Shown here in pieces: positions 1 to 8,195 of a DNA stretch of 64,000 nucleotides; the stretch's first letter is position 1, and every line of letters starts with the position of its first letter. The notes below the pieces were generated by a model. It saw nothing but the letters and a program-made list of their open reading frames with translations. It searched no databases and was not told where the DNA came from. The DNA comes from Gammaproteobacteria bacterium. Lineage in GTDB: Bacteria > Pseudomonadota > Gammaproteobacteria > SZUA-229. The position numbers were made by a program, and so were the translations under genes. Where the stretch lies: the NCBI GenBank assembly GCA_029882395.1, contig JAOUKT010000008.1:1-64000 (forward strand), given 5' to 3'.

Positions 1-2
1 CC

Positions 3-690
3 AGTAGCGCAACATTGACGATTGCTGCCAACGATGCAGCGCCGGGCACACTGGCATTCAGTAGCAGCAGCTATTCAGTCGCTGAGAATGGCATAACAGC
101 CACCATTACGGTCAGCCGAAGCGGTGGTAGTGACGGTGCAGTGGCGGTAAATTATGCCAGTGCCAATGGCACCGCAATAGCCGGTTCTGATTATACAAGC
201 GCCTCGGGCACACTGAACTGGGCTAATGCTGATAGCGCTGATAAAACCTTCACGGTTTCGATCACCGATGATGCGCTTTATGAGCTGGATGAAACACTGA
301 ACCTGAGTATAAGCGGTGCCACTAACGGTGCGGCGCTGGGTACCAGTAGCGCAACATTGACGATTGCTGCCAACGATGCAGCGCCGGGCACACTGGCATT
401 CAGTAGCAGCAGCTATTCAGTCGCAGAGAATGGCACAACAGCCACCATCACAGTCAGCCGAAGCGGTGGTAGTGACGGTGCAGTGGCGGTAAATTATGCC
501 AGTGCCAATGGCACAGCAACAGCCGGGGCTGATTATGCAAGTGCTTCGGGCACACTGAACTGGGCAAATGCTGATAGCGCCAGCAAAACCTTCACGGTTT
601 CGATCACCGATGACGCTATCTACGAAGGCAATGAAACAATTTCATTAAGCTTGAATACAGAGACCGGTGGCAGCACTTTAGGCACCAGCA
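3..690 (+). repeat. Tandem ~342-bp repeats coding for Calx-beta domains
   Basis: The sequence starting ccagtagcgcaacattgacg at nt 1 returns at nt 343, and a diverged copy lies near nt 1375. The spacing is 342 bp (114 codons), then about three further units of the same size. Units 1 and 2 differ at only a few positions over most of their length, which suggests recent duplication or gene conversion. Confidence 0.85.
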
Positions 691-2243
691 CGGCAAACCT
701 GACTATTGTTGAAAATGAAAGCTCTCCGTCAGGCGGATCATTAACTTTTAGTACCACTAGCTACACTACCAGTGAGGCGAATAGCACGCTGAGCCTTATT
801 GTAAGACGTATCGGTGGCTCCGCTGGTGCTGTCAGTGTTGATTATATTACGTCCAATATCACAGCCGCAGCGGGTAGTGATTATTCTGGAGCCAGCAGCG
901 TTCTTAACTGGGCTGATGGAGACAGTACTGACAAAAGCATTAATATCACGATTAGCAATGATAGTGTTTATGAGCCGACCGAATCCTTTAAAGTAACCTT
1001 AAGCAATGTATCGTCAGGGGCCAGCATTGGAAACAGTATTGCAACCATCAATATCACTGACGATGATGCCGTGCCGGGTACACTGAGCCTGAGTTCTAGC
1101 ACGTATTCGGTGCAAGAAAACAACAGCGTAGCCACCCTTACCGTGAACCGAAGCGGTGGTAGTAACGGCGCTGTATCCGTCAACTATGCCAGTGCTAACG
1201 GCACAGCTGTCGCCGGAAGCGACTATAGCCCGGCTACTGGTAGCCTGACCTGGGCTGATGGCGATAGCGCTAGTAAAAGTTTCATCGTAGTGATCACTAA
1301 TGATACCGCTTATGAAGCGGATGAAACACTGACATTGAACCTGAGTGGTGCCACTAACGGTGCAGCGCTGGGTACCAGTAGCGCGGTGCTGACCATTCTT
1401 GGCAATGATGCAGCGCCAGGCACCCTGGCCTTTACATCCAGTACTTACTCTGTGTCGGAGAATGGTATCAATGCCACGATTAGCGTTAGTCGAACAGCTG
1501 GCAGCGATGGCGCCGTGTCCGTTGATTTTAACAGCACAGACATAACGGCTATCAGCGGCGACGATTACCAGTCACTCTCAGGTAGCTTAAACTGGAATAA
1601 CGGTGACAGCGCTGAAAAGACATTTATTATCAACATCAATGACAACGTGGTTGCTGATGGAGACAAAACAGTTTCACTTAACTTAACAAATGTTAGCGGA
1701 GGCGCATCTCTGGGAACCAGTGGGTCAACATTAACAATTGTCGATAATGAAAACAGCAATCAGGCACCTGCTGCACCTAATCTGGTTTCACCGGGTAATG
1801 GCGCGACAGGCGTAGATGCATTCAACATGTCCTTCACCTGGGATACGGTCACCGACCCGGATGGTGATGCTGTTAACTATCAGCTCTATTATTGTGAGGA
1901 TGCAAACTTTGCCGGCTGTACGGTAACGCCAATCAATACCTCACTAAGTTCAGCATCAATGATGTTCGGTATTAGCGGCGGCATGGGTCTGGCGCTGGTT
2001 GGCATGGTTTCCACAGCCTCAAGAAGACAACGCATGACAAGCATGCTGATGGTCGTACTGATGGCGATTGCATTCTCTGGTTGTGGCGCCCCTTCTGGTC
2101 CACCAGCTAGTCCTGTCTTTAGCCAGATCAGCTATTACGCCGGTGATATTCAGCCAGGCAAAACTTACTACTGGAAAGTAGTAGCGGTTGACGGTAATGG
2201 CGGGCAAAGCAGTAGTCAGGTTTGGAGCTTTACTACAAACTAG
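3..2243 (+). CDS. Calx-beta repeat surface protein, C-terminal part (5' end outside window)
   Basis: The frame is open from base 3 and the repeat pattern is already running, so the true start lies upstream. Five Calx-beta-like domains begin near nt 45, 387, 735, 1077 and 1419, each opening with a GTLAFSSSSYSVAENG-type strand and closing near L(T)I..N(D/E). Such domains bind Ca2+ and build extracellular adhesins. A fibronectin type III-like domain follows from about nt 1780 (FTWDTVTDPDGDAVNYQLYY through to YYWKVVAVDGNGGQSSSQ at the end). This last domain is interrupted at nt 1959-2090 by a hydrophobic, Arg-containing stretch ending in a lipobox-like FSGC. The first two units are nearly identical in DNA. 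A likely surface or secreted adhesin; the specific ligand is unknown. Confidence 0.85.
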   Translation, partial: SSATLTIAANDAAPGTLAFSSSSYSVAENGITATITVSRSGGSDGAVAVNYASANGTAIAGSDYTSASGTLNWANADSADKTFTVSITDDALYELDETLNLSISGATNGAALGTSSATLTIAANDAAPGTLAFSSSSYSVAENGTTATITVSRSGGSDGAVAVNYASANGTATAGADYASASGTLNWANADSASKTFTVSITDDAIYEGNETISLSLNTETGGSTLGTSTANLTIVENESSPSGGSLTFSTTSYTTSEANSTLSLIVRRIGGSAGAVSVDYITSNITAAAGSDYSGASSVLNWADGDSTDKSINITISNDSVYEPTESFKVTLSNVSSGASIGNSIATINITDDDAVPGTLSLSSSTYSVQENNSVATLTVNRSGGSNGAVSVNYASANGTAVAGSDYSPATGSLTWADGDSASKSFIVVITNDTAYEADETLTLNLSGATNGAALGTSSAVLTILGNDAAPGTLAFTSSTYSVSENGINATISVSRTAGSDGAVSVDFNSTDITAISGDDYQSLSGSLNWNNGDSAEKTFIININDNVVADGDKTVSLNLTNVSGGASLGTSGSTLTIVDNENSNQAPAAPNLVSPGNGATGVDAFNMSFTWDTVTDPDGDAVNYQLYYCEDANFAGCTVTPINTSLSSASMMFGISGGMGLALVGMVSTASRRQRMTSMLMVVLMAIAFSGCGAPSGPPASPVFSQISYYAGDIQPGKTYYWKVVAVDGNGGQSSSQVWSFTTN

Positions 2244-2251
2244 GCGCCCAG

Positions 2252-2281
2252 AGCAGTGGCTCTCACTGAGCTACTGCTTTA
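2252..2281 (+). terminator. Rho-independent terminator after the Calx-beta gene
   Basis: An 11-bp stem (AGCAGTGGCTC with GAGCTACTGCT, one G-U pair) and a 5-nt loop are followed by a short T-run, 9 bases after the stop codon. Confidence 0.6.
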
Positions 2282-2505
2282 ACCTGAGCTTTTCAAGCAT
2301 TGAATCAAACAGCACAAACCGCTGGCAAGCCGTCTGCCGATCTCATTTAACAGGCAAATTTAACTTAATGAAAGGTATGAGGCTTTAACTGATAATGATA
2401 CAAGCGGCCTGTTCTGAGCCGTCTTCACAAACAACATCTAAGCTGAATGTTATTGACCGTCTGACTTTTTAGCTGCTCATAAATCAAGCTGTTCTTGTTA
2501 TTGAA

Positions 2506-4266
2506 TTATGAAGCTGAAGAATGATGCAGATAAGTTGAAATTGTCTCGTTAAACGCTGCAAAATCAATTGGCTTAAGCAGATAACCGTCAACGCCAGCCT
2601 GTTTACCTTGTTCTATATCATCTGGCATTGCGTTGGCACTTAAAGCGACGACAGGTACATTTGAATAATCGTCTCGCTGCTTAAGCTCTCTGCAAATTTC
2701 AAGGCCATTGATATCTGGCAGGTTAATATCCAGCAATATCAGGTCAATTTTATTACTATTAATTTTTTCAATCCCATCTTTTCCGGTCATCGCCGTTAAC
2801 AGAGTGATATTTTTATTAGCCTGCAACAACTGCTCAACGATAATGATATTTGTCATTTCATCTTCAATATACAAGACTGTGTAATTCTGCTGTGAGTTTT
2901 GAATTAACGGCTCAGCAGGTATAGCTTCTGCTACCACCTGAGCTTCTTCAGACATCTTGAAATCATCAGCCGTCGGCAGTGTAATCCAGAAATCACTGCC
3001 CTGGCCTTTACTGCTATCGCAACCAATTTCTCCGCCCATCTTTTCTACCAGATTTTTTGCTATCACAAGGCCTATACCGGTCCCCTCAATGTTATTCTTA
3101 TCAACATCAAATCTTTTAAAAGGAACAAAAAGGTGTTTCAGCTGTTTCTTTGTGATACCCGGTCCCGTGTCTTTGATCGAGAGCTTTGTTTTACCAGCAT
3201 TATTTATTTGATGACTTATTGTAATCGAACCCGGGTCAGCATTGTATTTAATGGCATTGGATAACAGGTTAAGTATTACCTGCTTGGTTTTTATACGGTC
3301 GGCATAAACCATACAGTACTCATTGGCATCTTTATCAAAATCAAGCGTAATATTGTTCTGTGTTAATAATGGCCGGGTCATGATTAATGCATCTTCGATT
3401 AACGCTATCAGGTTAACCGCTTCAATAGTTATTTTAAAGCTATCACTTTCAATTTTTGACAGATCAAGAACTTCATTAATCAGTGCTAGCAGATGCTCAC
3501 CGGCATGAACAATTTCATTAAGATTAGATTTATGCACTGCTGTTAACTTATTGCTGTCACCGTCAATTAACATCAGCTTGCTAAAACTTAAAATGGCATT
3601 CATTGGTGTGCGAAGCTCATGACTCATGCTTGACAGAAATTCAGATTTGGCTGCATTAGCCCTCTCTGCCTGCTGCGTGAGCAGCCTATTATTGATGAAC
3701 TGTCGGTTGAAACGGGAGGCCGAACTTATCAAAATACCGAAATAGGCAAAGATCATAAGCCCCATCATATTTGCAATAAAATCATGCTCAATGACAAAGC
3801 GCACTGACAACGGTACTAACATAAATGAGAGATAGATTAAACTGCTTAATTTATCAAACGATAAAGAACTAATTGAAGCGGCGGAAACACCGGCAAAAAT
3901 AAAAGCGACAAAAACCTGATGCACGATATCATCTTGAGGAAACATGAGCACAACAACCAGCCCCCAGCCAATTGCGGTCATGCATACACCACTGAAATAA
4001 AGCCGGTACCAGAAACGAGGGTTTGAGCTTTTATTCGGCGAGCGTTTATAGCCAATTGCACAGATAGAGCGATAAATGACTGTCAGCAGCATTATGCATG
4101 TCCAGAGAATGATGTCTGACTGGGCAACAAAACCCCATTGCACCATATCCAGCACCAGCACATTGAGCAAGACACCTAAGATACTTATAATCGTGGAGTG
4201 ATAAAGCAGACGATTTTTTTCTACTGCAAGCTCGCTGTCCTCAGTAAACAAGTGTTTAATCTGCAT
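2506..4266 (-). CDS. Membrane-bound hybrid sensor histidine kinase with C-terminal receiver
   Basis: The first ~190 residues carry about six hydrophobic segments and act as a membrane sensor with no recognised ligand domain. A HisKA domain follows, with phospho-acceptor His216 in SHELRTPMNAIL. The HATPase domain has the G boxes DTGPGI and GTGIGL. A receiver domain ends the protein, with the acidic pocket YIEDE and phospho-Asp in LILLDINLP. It should autophosphorylate and relay internally to its own receiver. No Hpt domain or DNA-binding partner lies beside it, so the output is unknown. The ATG start is followed by a short cytoplasmic stretch before the first membrane segment. Confidence 0.9.
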   Translation of the reverse strand: MQIKHLFTEDSELAVEKNRLLYHSTIISILGVLLNVLVLDMVQWGFVAQSDIILWTCIMLLTVIYRSICAIGYKRSPNKSSNPRFWYRLYFSGVCMTAIGWGLVVVLMFPQDDIVHQVFVAFIFAGVSAASISSLSFDKLSSLIYLSFMLVPLSVRFVIEHDFIANMMGLMIFAYFGILISSASRFNRQFINNRLLTQQAERANAAKSEFLSSMSHELRTPMNAILSFSKLMLIDGDSNKLTAVHKSNLNEIVHAGEHLLALINEVLDLSKIESDSFKITIEAVNLIALIEDALIMTRPLLTQNNITLDFDKDANEYCMVYADRIKTKQVILNLLSNAIKYNADPGSITISHQINNAGKTKLSIKDTGPGITKKQLKHLFVPFKRFDVDKNNIEGTGIGLVIAKNLVEKMGGEIGCDSSKGQGSDFWITLPTADDFKMSEEAQVVAEAIPAEPLIQNSQQNYTVLYIEDEMTNIIIVEQLLQANKNITLLTAMTGKDGIEKINSNKIDLILLDINLPDINGLEICRELKQRDDYSNVPVVALSANAMPDDIEQGKQAGVDGYLLKPIDFAAFNETISTYLHHSSAS

Positions 4267-4367
4267 GTTTATAACTCTTCACCCGAGGGTGGCTGGTGTT
4301 TTTAATTGCATTATTGTTTAGAGATCATCATTATGTATTGCAGAGTATAGAACCTACGCCACACAGT

Positions 4368-6575
4368 TTACTTCAATAGCTTTAATATTTCTTCTTTCGG
4401 AACGGGTTTAGACAAGAAATAGCCCTGGCCACGACCACAATGCATAGTCTGTAAGAAATTGAGCTGTTCTTTGGTTTCAATGCCCTCTGCAACCACAGCC
4501 ATGCCGAGACCATGCGCCATTAAGATAATGGTCGATGTGATTTGTATATCTTCATTATCATCAGGGATGCCCGCAATGAAAGAACGGTCTATTTTAAGCG
4601 TATCAATCGGTAACTGTTTGAGATAGCTGAGACTTGAGTAGCCGGTTCCAAAGTCATCAATTGACAACCTGACACCTTCGTTAGTGAGTTTATCCAGCGT
4701 CTCTCTGACCTTGGTCGTTATGTTTAAAAACATGCGCTCTGTGATTTCAAGTTCAAGCTGATCCGCATTGATACCGGTATGTTTAATGATTGAGATCACG
4801 CTTGAATAGAGTTTGTTCTGATCAAAATGCAGTGAAGAGATATTCACCGCCAGCTTTAGCTTACCCAGGCCCTGCAGTTCCCACTCTTTGATCTGAGCAC
4901 AGGCATTTTCCAGCACCCATTCACCTATCGACACAATCATGCCAGTTTCTTCTGCCAGTGGAATAAACTCGTCAGGCTGAATTAAACCACGCTCAGGATC
5001 CTGCCAGCGAATCAGCGCTTCGACACCCACCGGCTGCAGGGAATTAAGATCAAAAATTGGCTGGTAATATAACAGAAACTCATTGCGTTCCAGCGCATGG
5101 CGTAAGCGAGTTTCAAGACTCAGGCGCTGCTCCAGCCGGAGCGTTAAATCTTTATTATAAAACTGATAGTTATTACCGCCCTTGTCTTTTGCATGATACA
5201 TAGCCGCATCAGCATACTTTAATAAATTATCGCCCTGGTCGTCATCATTTGGGAACAGCGAAACACCGATGCATACGGAGCTAAAAACTTCTGTCATGCC
5301 GATATTTATCGGCGTGTTTAAGCCGGCTAGCATGCGGTTTGTGACGTGATCAATATATTTTAAATCATCGATATCCTGTAATACTGCGACAAACTCATCA
5401 CCACCAAAACGATGAATCGTGTCTTCACCTCGCAAACAGGACTGCAAGCGTTTAGCCACCTGAATGATTAACTGATCGCCTGCATCATGACCTAAACTAT
5501 CATTGACTGTTTTAAAACGATCGATATCAATAAATAAAACAGCTAACTTGGACTGTCTCCTGCGGGCCCGGCTCATTGCAACTTTCAGCGTCTCTAACAA
5601 AAACACCCGGTTAGGCAACTGCGTTAATGCATCATAATATGCCAGGTTATCCAGCTGACGTTCAGCTTCCCTTCGCTCATCAATCTCAAGCTGTAATTCA
5701 TGCGTGCGTATAGCCACTTGTTTTTTAAGCAGCACAGCTACCGCAATCACCAGTAACAGCACACCCAGCAGACTGGCTGACAGCCATATCAGCCAGCCAG
5801 GAAAATAGTCAGTTACCGACTGGTTTGTCCATCGGTGTAGTGCCGAATAGTAGATCGAATCTTTGTCTTTTTTAAAGGCGTCTAAGTGCTGATCAATGAC
5901 TTTGAGTATATTTTTGTTTTCAGGTTCTAATGAAGCATAATGAATATTGATTGGATTAAAGATAACACCGGTTTCCAGCAGGCCATATTTGTCGGCGTTA
6001 ATCGCGCCAAAAAGCCGGTTAGAAACGCCCGCATCCGTGCTGCCAGAGACCACACTTTCCATCACATCACTGAAGTTTGGCAGTTCAACTATCTCGACAT
6101 TTAAACTAAAGGCGTCTACCAGTTTGCGAAAGGCTCTATCATGAATATTGTTTCGCATCACGCCAACTCGCCTGTTTTCTAGATCAAGCAGCGATGTGAT
6201 GTCTGAGCCCGGGCGCTTATAGACCAGGCCCCAGTTACTGATCAGCGGTATTTTATTGTAAGTGTACTTTTTTGCCCGGCTCCCTGAATAAGCCATCAGA
6301 GCAATCAGGTCGATTTGGTTTCGTTCAAACTTTTGAAGATGTTCTGCAAAAGAGCCGGAAACAAACTGAAGCTGCCAGCCTTTTTTATCGGCGATCGACT
6401 GCAGTACATCGATGGAAATACCTCGCCAGCCACCGTCATCATGCTCAAATGCAACGGGAGGATTTGAAAAGACACCAACCCGGATTAGCTGCCCGGGCTT
6501 GTCTTCTAATATTGCAGCAAATAAATGACTCGTTGGTAATAGTATGCATGTGAACAGAAATAAAAATTTTAACAT
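4368..6575 (-). CDS. Periplasmic-binding-domain GGDEF-EAL c-di-GMP protein
   Basis: An N-terminal signal peptide (ends near HLFAA) is followed by a type-3 solute-binding (SBP_bac_3) sensor of about 230 residues. One transmembrane helix lies near residues 265-290. The GGDEF domain keeps intact GGDEF at residues 391-395, with an RxxD product-inhibition site (RGED) five residues before it. The EAL domain has EAL at 519-521 plus DDFGTGYSSL and the late KIDRSFI motif. Both catalytic signatures look complete, so the protein could make and degrade c-di-GMP in response to a periplasmic solute, probably an amino acid-like ligand. The net direction cannot be told from sequence. Confidence 0.9.
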   Translation of the reverse strand: MLKFLFLFTCILLPTSHLFAAILEDKPGQLIRVGVFSNPPVAFEHDDGGWRGISIDVLQSIADKKGWQLQFVSGSFAEHLQKFERNQIDLIALMAYSGSRAKKYTYNKIPLISNWGLVYKRPGSDITSLLDLENRRVGVMRNNIHDRAFRKLVDAFSLNVEIVELPNFSDVMESVVSGSTDAGVSNRLFGAINADKYGLLETGVIFNPINIHYASLEPENKNILKVIDQHLDAFKKDKDSIYYSALHRWTNQSVTDYFPGWLIWLSASLLGVLLLVIAVAVLLKKQVAIRTHELQLEIDERREAERQLDNLAYYDALTQLPNRVFLLETLKVAMSRARRRQSKLAVLFIDIDRFKTVNDSLGHDAGDQLIIQVAKRLQSCLRGEDTIHRFGGDEFVAVLQDIDDLKYIDHVTNRMLAGLNTPINIGMTEVFSSVCIGVSLFPNDDDQGDNLLKYADAAMYHAKDKGGNNYQFYNKDLTLRLEQRLSLETRLRHALERNEFLLYYQPIFDLNSLQPVGVEALIRWQDPERGLIQPDEFIPLAEETGMIVSIGEWVLENACAQIKEWELQGLGKLKLAVNISSLHFDQNKLYSSVISIIKHTGINADQLELEITERMFLNITTKVRETLDKLTNEGVRLSIDDFGTGYSSLSYLKQLPIDTLKIDRSFIAGIPDDNEDIQITSTIILMAHGLGMAVVAEGIETKEQLNFLQTMHCGRGQGYFLSKPVPKEEILKLLK

Positions 6576-6674
6576 CTAAATACAGCAGTTTCTTATTTTA
6601 TGAGTGGTCAATAATATAAGGTTGAGTGCTGTTTGCAAGTCCATCCAGAAAAGTTGCATGCATTATTGTTGATT

Positions 6675-6700
6675 AAAAATCAGCATTGATGCTTTTTTGG
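6675..6700 (-). terminator. Weak terminator downstream of sixA
   Basis: A 5-bp AGCAT/ATGCT hairpin is flanked by A-rich and T-rich runs on both sides. It lies just beyond the sixA stop and could work in either direction. The stem is short, so the call is tentative. Confidence 0.35.
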
Positions 6701-6706
6701 CTTAAT

Positions 6707-7180
6707 TTATGGCTGCTCATACCATAACAGCTCGGCTTCGCCAGGCTCAACATTTTGCCAATGCTGGCAACTGAACTGAAGACAACACATGCCTGCCGTC
6801 GCGAATGGCCTGGGGCTGGCCGTCAGCTTAAATACCAGCTCTGACCAGGTAGGCTCATGACCGATCAGCATGACTACAGCATCGTGATCACTGAACTGTT
6901 TTATTAAGCTGAGTGTCGCTGGCACCGTGGTATTATATAAGGCCTCGGTGATATTGCTGTCACATTCCCATTCTCCGGCGGTCATCGCCAAATCCATGGT
7001 TGCTTTTGCCCTGACTGCCGATGAGCAAATAACCAGATCGGGTCTTATCGCTCTTTCTTTAAGCTGCTCACCCATAAACATCGCCTGCTGCACACCTAGC
7101 TCAGATAAGCTTCTTTGCTGGTCGCTGGCTGCATCCCAGCCTGAATTTGCATGACGGAAAATAAGTAATGTTAGTGCCAT
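6707..7180 (-). CDS. sixA: Phosphohistidine phosphatase SixA
   Basis: A 157-residue histidine-phosphatase-fold protein with the catalytic RHA near the N-terminus (LLIFRHANSGW) and the second catalytic His in LIGHEPTWSELV. The size and the RHA (not RHG) motif match SixA. SixA removes phosphate from phosphohistidine, for example on Hpt domains or the nitrogen phosphotransferase system. Several His-Asp relay proteins lie in this window, but none is directly linked to it. The gene follows a small unidentified reading frame in the same direction. Confidence 0.88.
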   Translation of the reverse strand: MALTLLIFRHANSGWDAASDQQRSLSELGVQQAMFMGEQLKERAIRPDLVICSSAVRAKATMDLAMTAGEWECDSNITEALYNTTVPATLSLIKQFSDHDAVVMLIGHEPTWSELVFKLTASPRPFATAGMCCLQFSCQHWQNVEPGEAELLWYEQP

Positions 7181-7192
7181 AGTCAGATGCCT

Positions 7193-7519
7193 TTATTTTG
7201 CTCTTGAAATCAACTTGTCATTTTCGGTATTCATTTTAAACTGTTCATCATCGGGCAAGTCGCCGCTAGCAGTATATTGTTGATAACTTTCTGTATCCAT
7301 AAATGTGCGCCACGGGCATCGTGAAAGAACAGCACGCCGTTCGATTTCTACAACTTTACGTATTATCGCCAACTTAATAATATGTTCAGTTTCAGTCCTC
7401 AAACTACGTCTTTGCTTTGACTGTAAACAGTGTATAACCACACCGAGATGAGACGGTCTGAACCTGCCGCTTTTAATAATAACGCTGTTACCATTTTTCG
7501 CAATGACACTGCCACACAT
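7193..7519 (-). CDS. Small hypothetical protein (doubtful)
   Basis: An open frame of about 108 codons between the nitroreductase gene and sixA, ending 12 bases before the sixA start. I do not recognise it. The N-terminal two thirds are rich in Arg, Lys and Ile; the last 35 residues are polar and acidic. There is no signal peptide or membrane segment. An ATG lies at 7519, with a TTG one codon earlier. An internal ATG at WRTFMDTESY could give a much shorter product. The position in a same-strand run favours a real gene, but the composition does not clearly look like a folded protein. Confidence 0.4.
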   Translation of the reverse strand: MCGSVIAKNGNSVIIKSGRFRPSHLGVVIHCLQSKQRRSLRTETEHIIKLAIIRKVVEIERRAVLSRCPWRTFMDTESYQQYTASGDLPDDEQFKMNTENDKLISRAK

Positions 7520-7579
7520 CAAGCCACAGGCTTCATGCCGTTATTCAAGCCATCGCTTTAGAAACTGTCTGTGTAGAAA

Positions 7580-8173
7580 CTAAAGCACCTGGCAAGCCGT
7601 ATCGAAACTCAAGCGGGGCAAACGGTCATAAACTTTGCTTTTGTCGCCATAACCAATGGCGCAGATGAAATTGCATTTAACTTTGCCACCCGGGAAAAAT
7701 GTCTGGTTCATTTTGTCGTAATCAAAGCCGGACATTGGACCACAGTCAAGACCGAGGCTTCTGGCAGCCAGCATGAAATATGCCGCTTGCAGCGAGCTGT
7801 TACGAAACGCGTTTTCTTCAATCTTTTTATCATTGCCTGCAAACCATGAACGCGCATCATCATGCGGAAACAGCTCTGGCAGCTTTTCATAAAACTCCAG
7901 ATCCATACCGATAATAACAACTGCCGGTGCCGACATGGATTTATTAATATTGCCTTCTGCGAGGCAGACTTTAAGGCGCTGTTTGGCCTCATCAGACTCA
8001 ACGAACACAAACCTTGCCGGACATGAATTAGCCGTGGTCGGGCCCATTTTCATCAAATCATAAATCTGCTCAAAGATACCTGACGGTAAAGCGGTATCTT
8101 GCCAGCCATTCTGACTTCTGGCCTGTAAAAATAATGTATCCAATGCCTGCTGGTCTAATTTTTTATGATTCAT
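7580..8173 (-). CDS. RutE/HadB-like malonic semialdehyde reductase, nitroreductase family
   Basis: A 197-residue FMN-dependent nitroreductase-fold protein, the same length as Escherichia coli RutE. Visible family marks are MGPTTANSCPARFVFV (flavin/substrate loop), SLQAAYFMLAARSLGLDCGPMSGFD and the C-terminal ICAIGYGD. RutE reduces malonic semialdehyde in pyrimidine degradation. No other rut gene is nearby, so the substrate here may differ and I give no symbol. It is transcribed in the same direction as uvrC, with a 22-base gap. Confidence 0.85.
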   Translation of the reverse strand: MNHKKLDQQALDTLFLQARSQNGWQDTALPSGIFEQIYDLMKMGPTTANSCPARFVFVESDEAKQRLKVCLAEGNINKSMSAPAVVIIGMDLEFYEKLPELFPHDDARSWFAGNDKKIEENAFRNSSLQAAYFMLAARSLGLDCGPMSGFDYDKMNQTFFPGGKVKCNFICAIGYGDKSKVYDRLPRLSFDTACQVL

Positions 8174-8195
8174 TTTATCTGTTCTCGTAGTTTAA

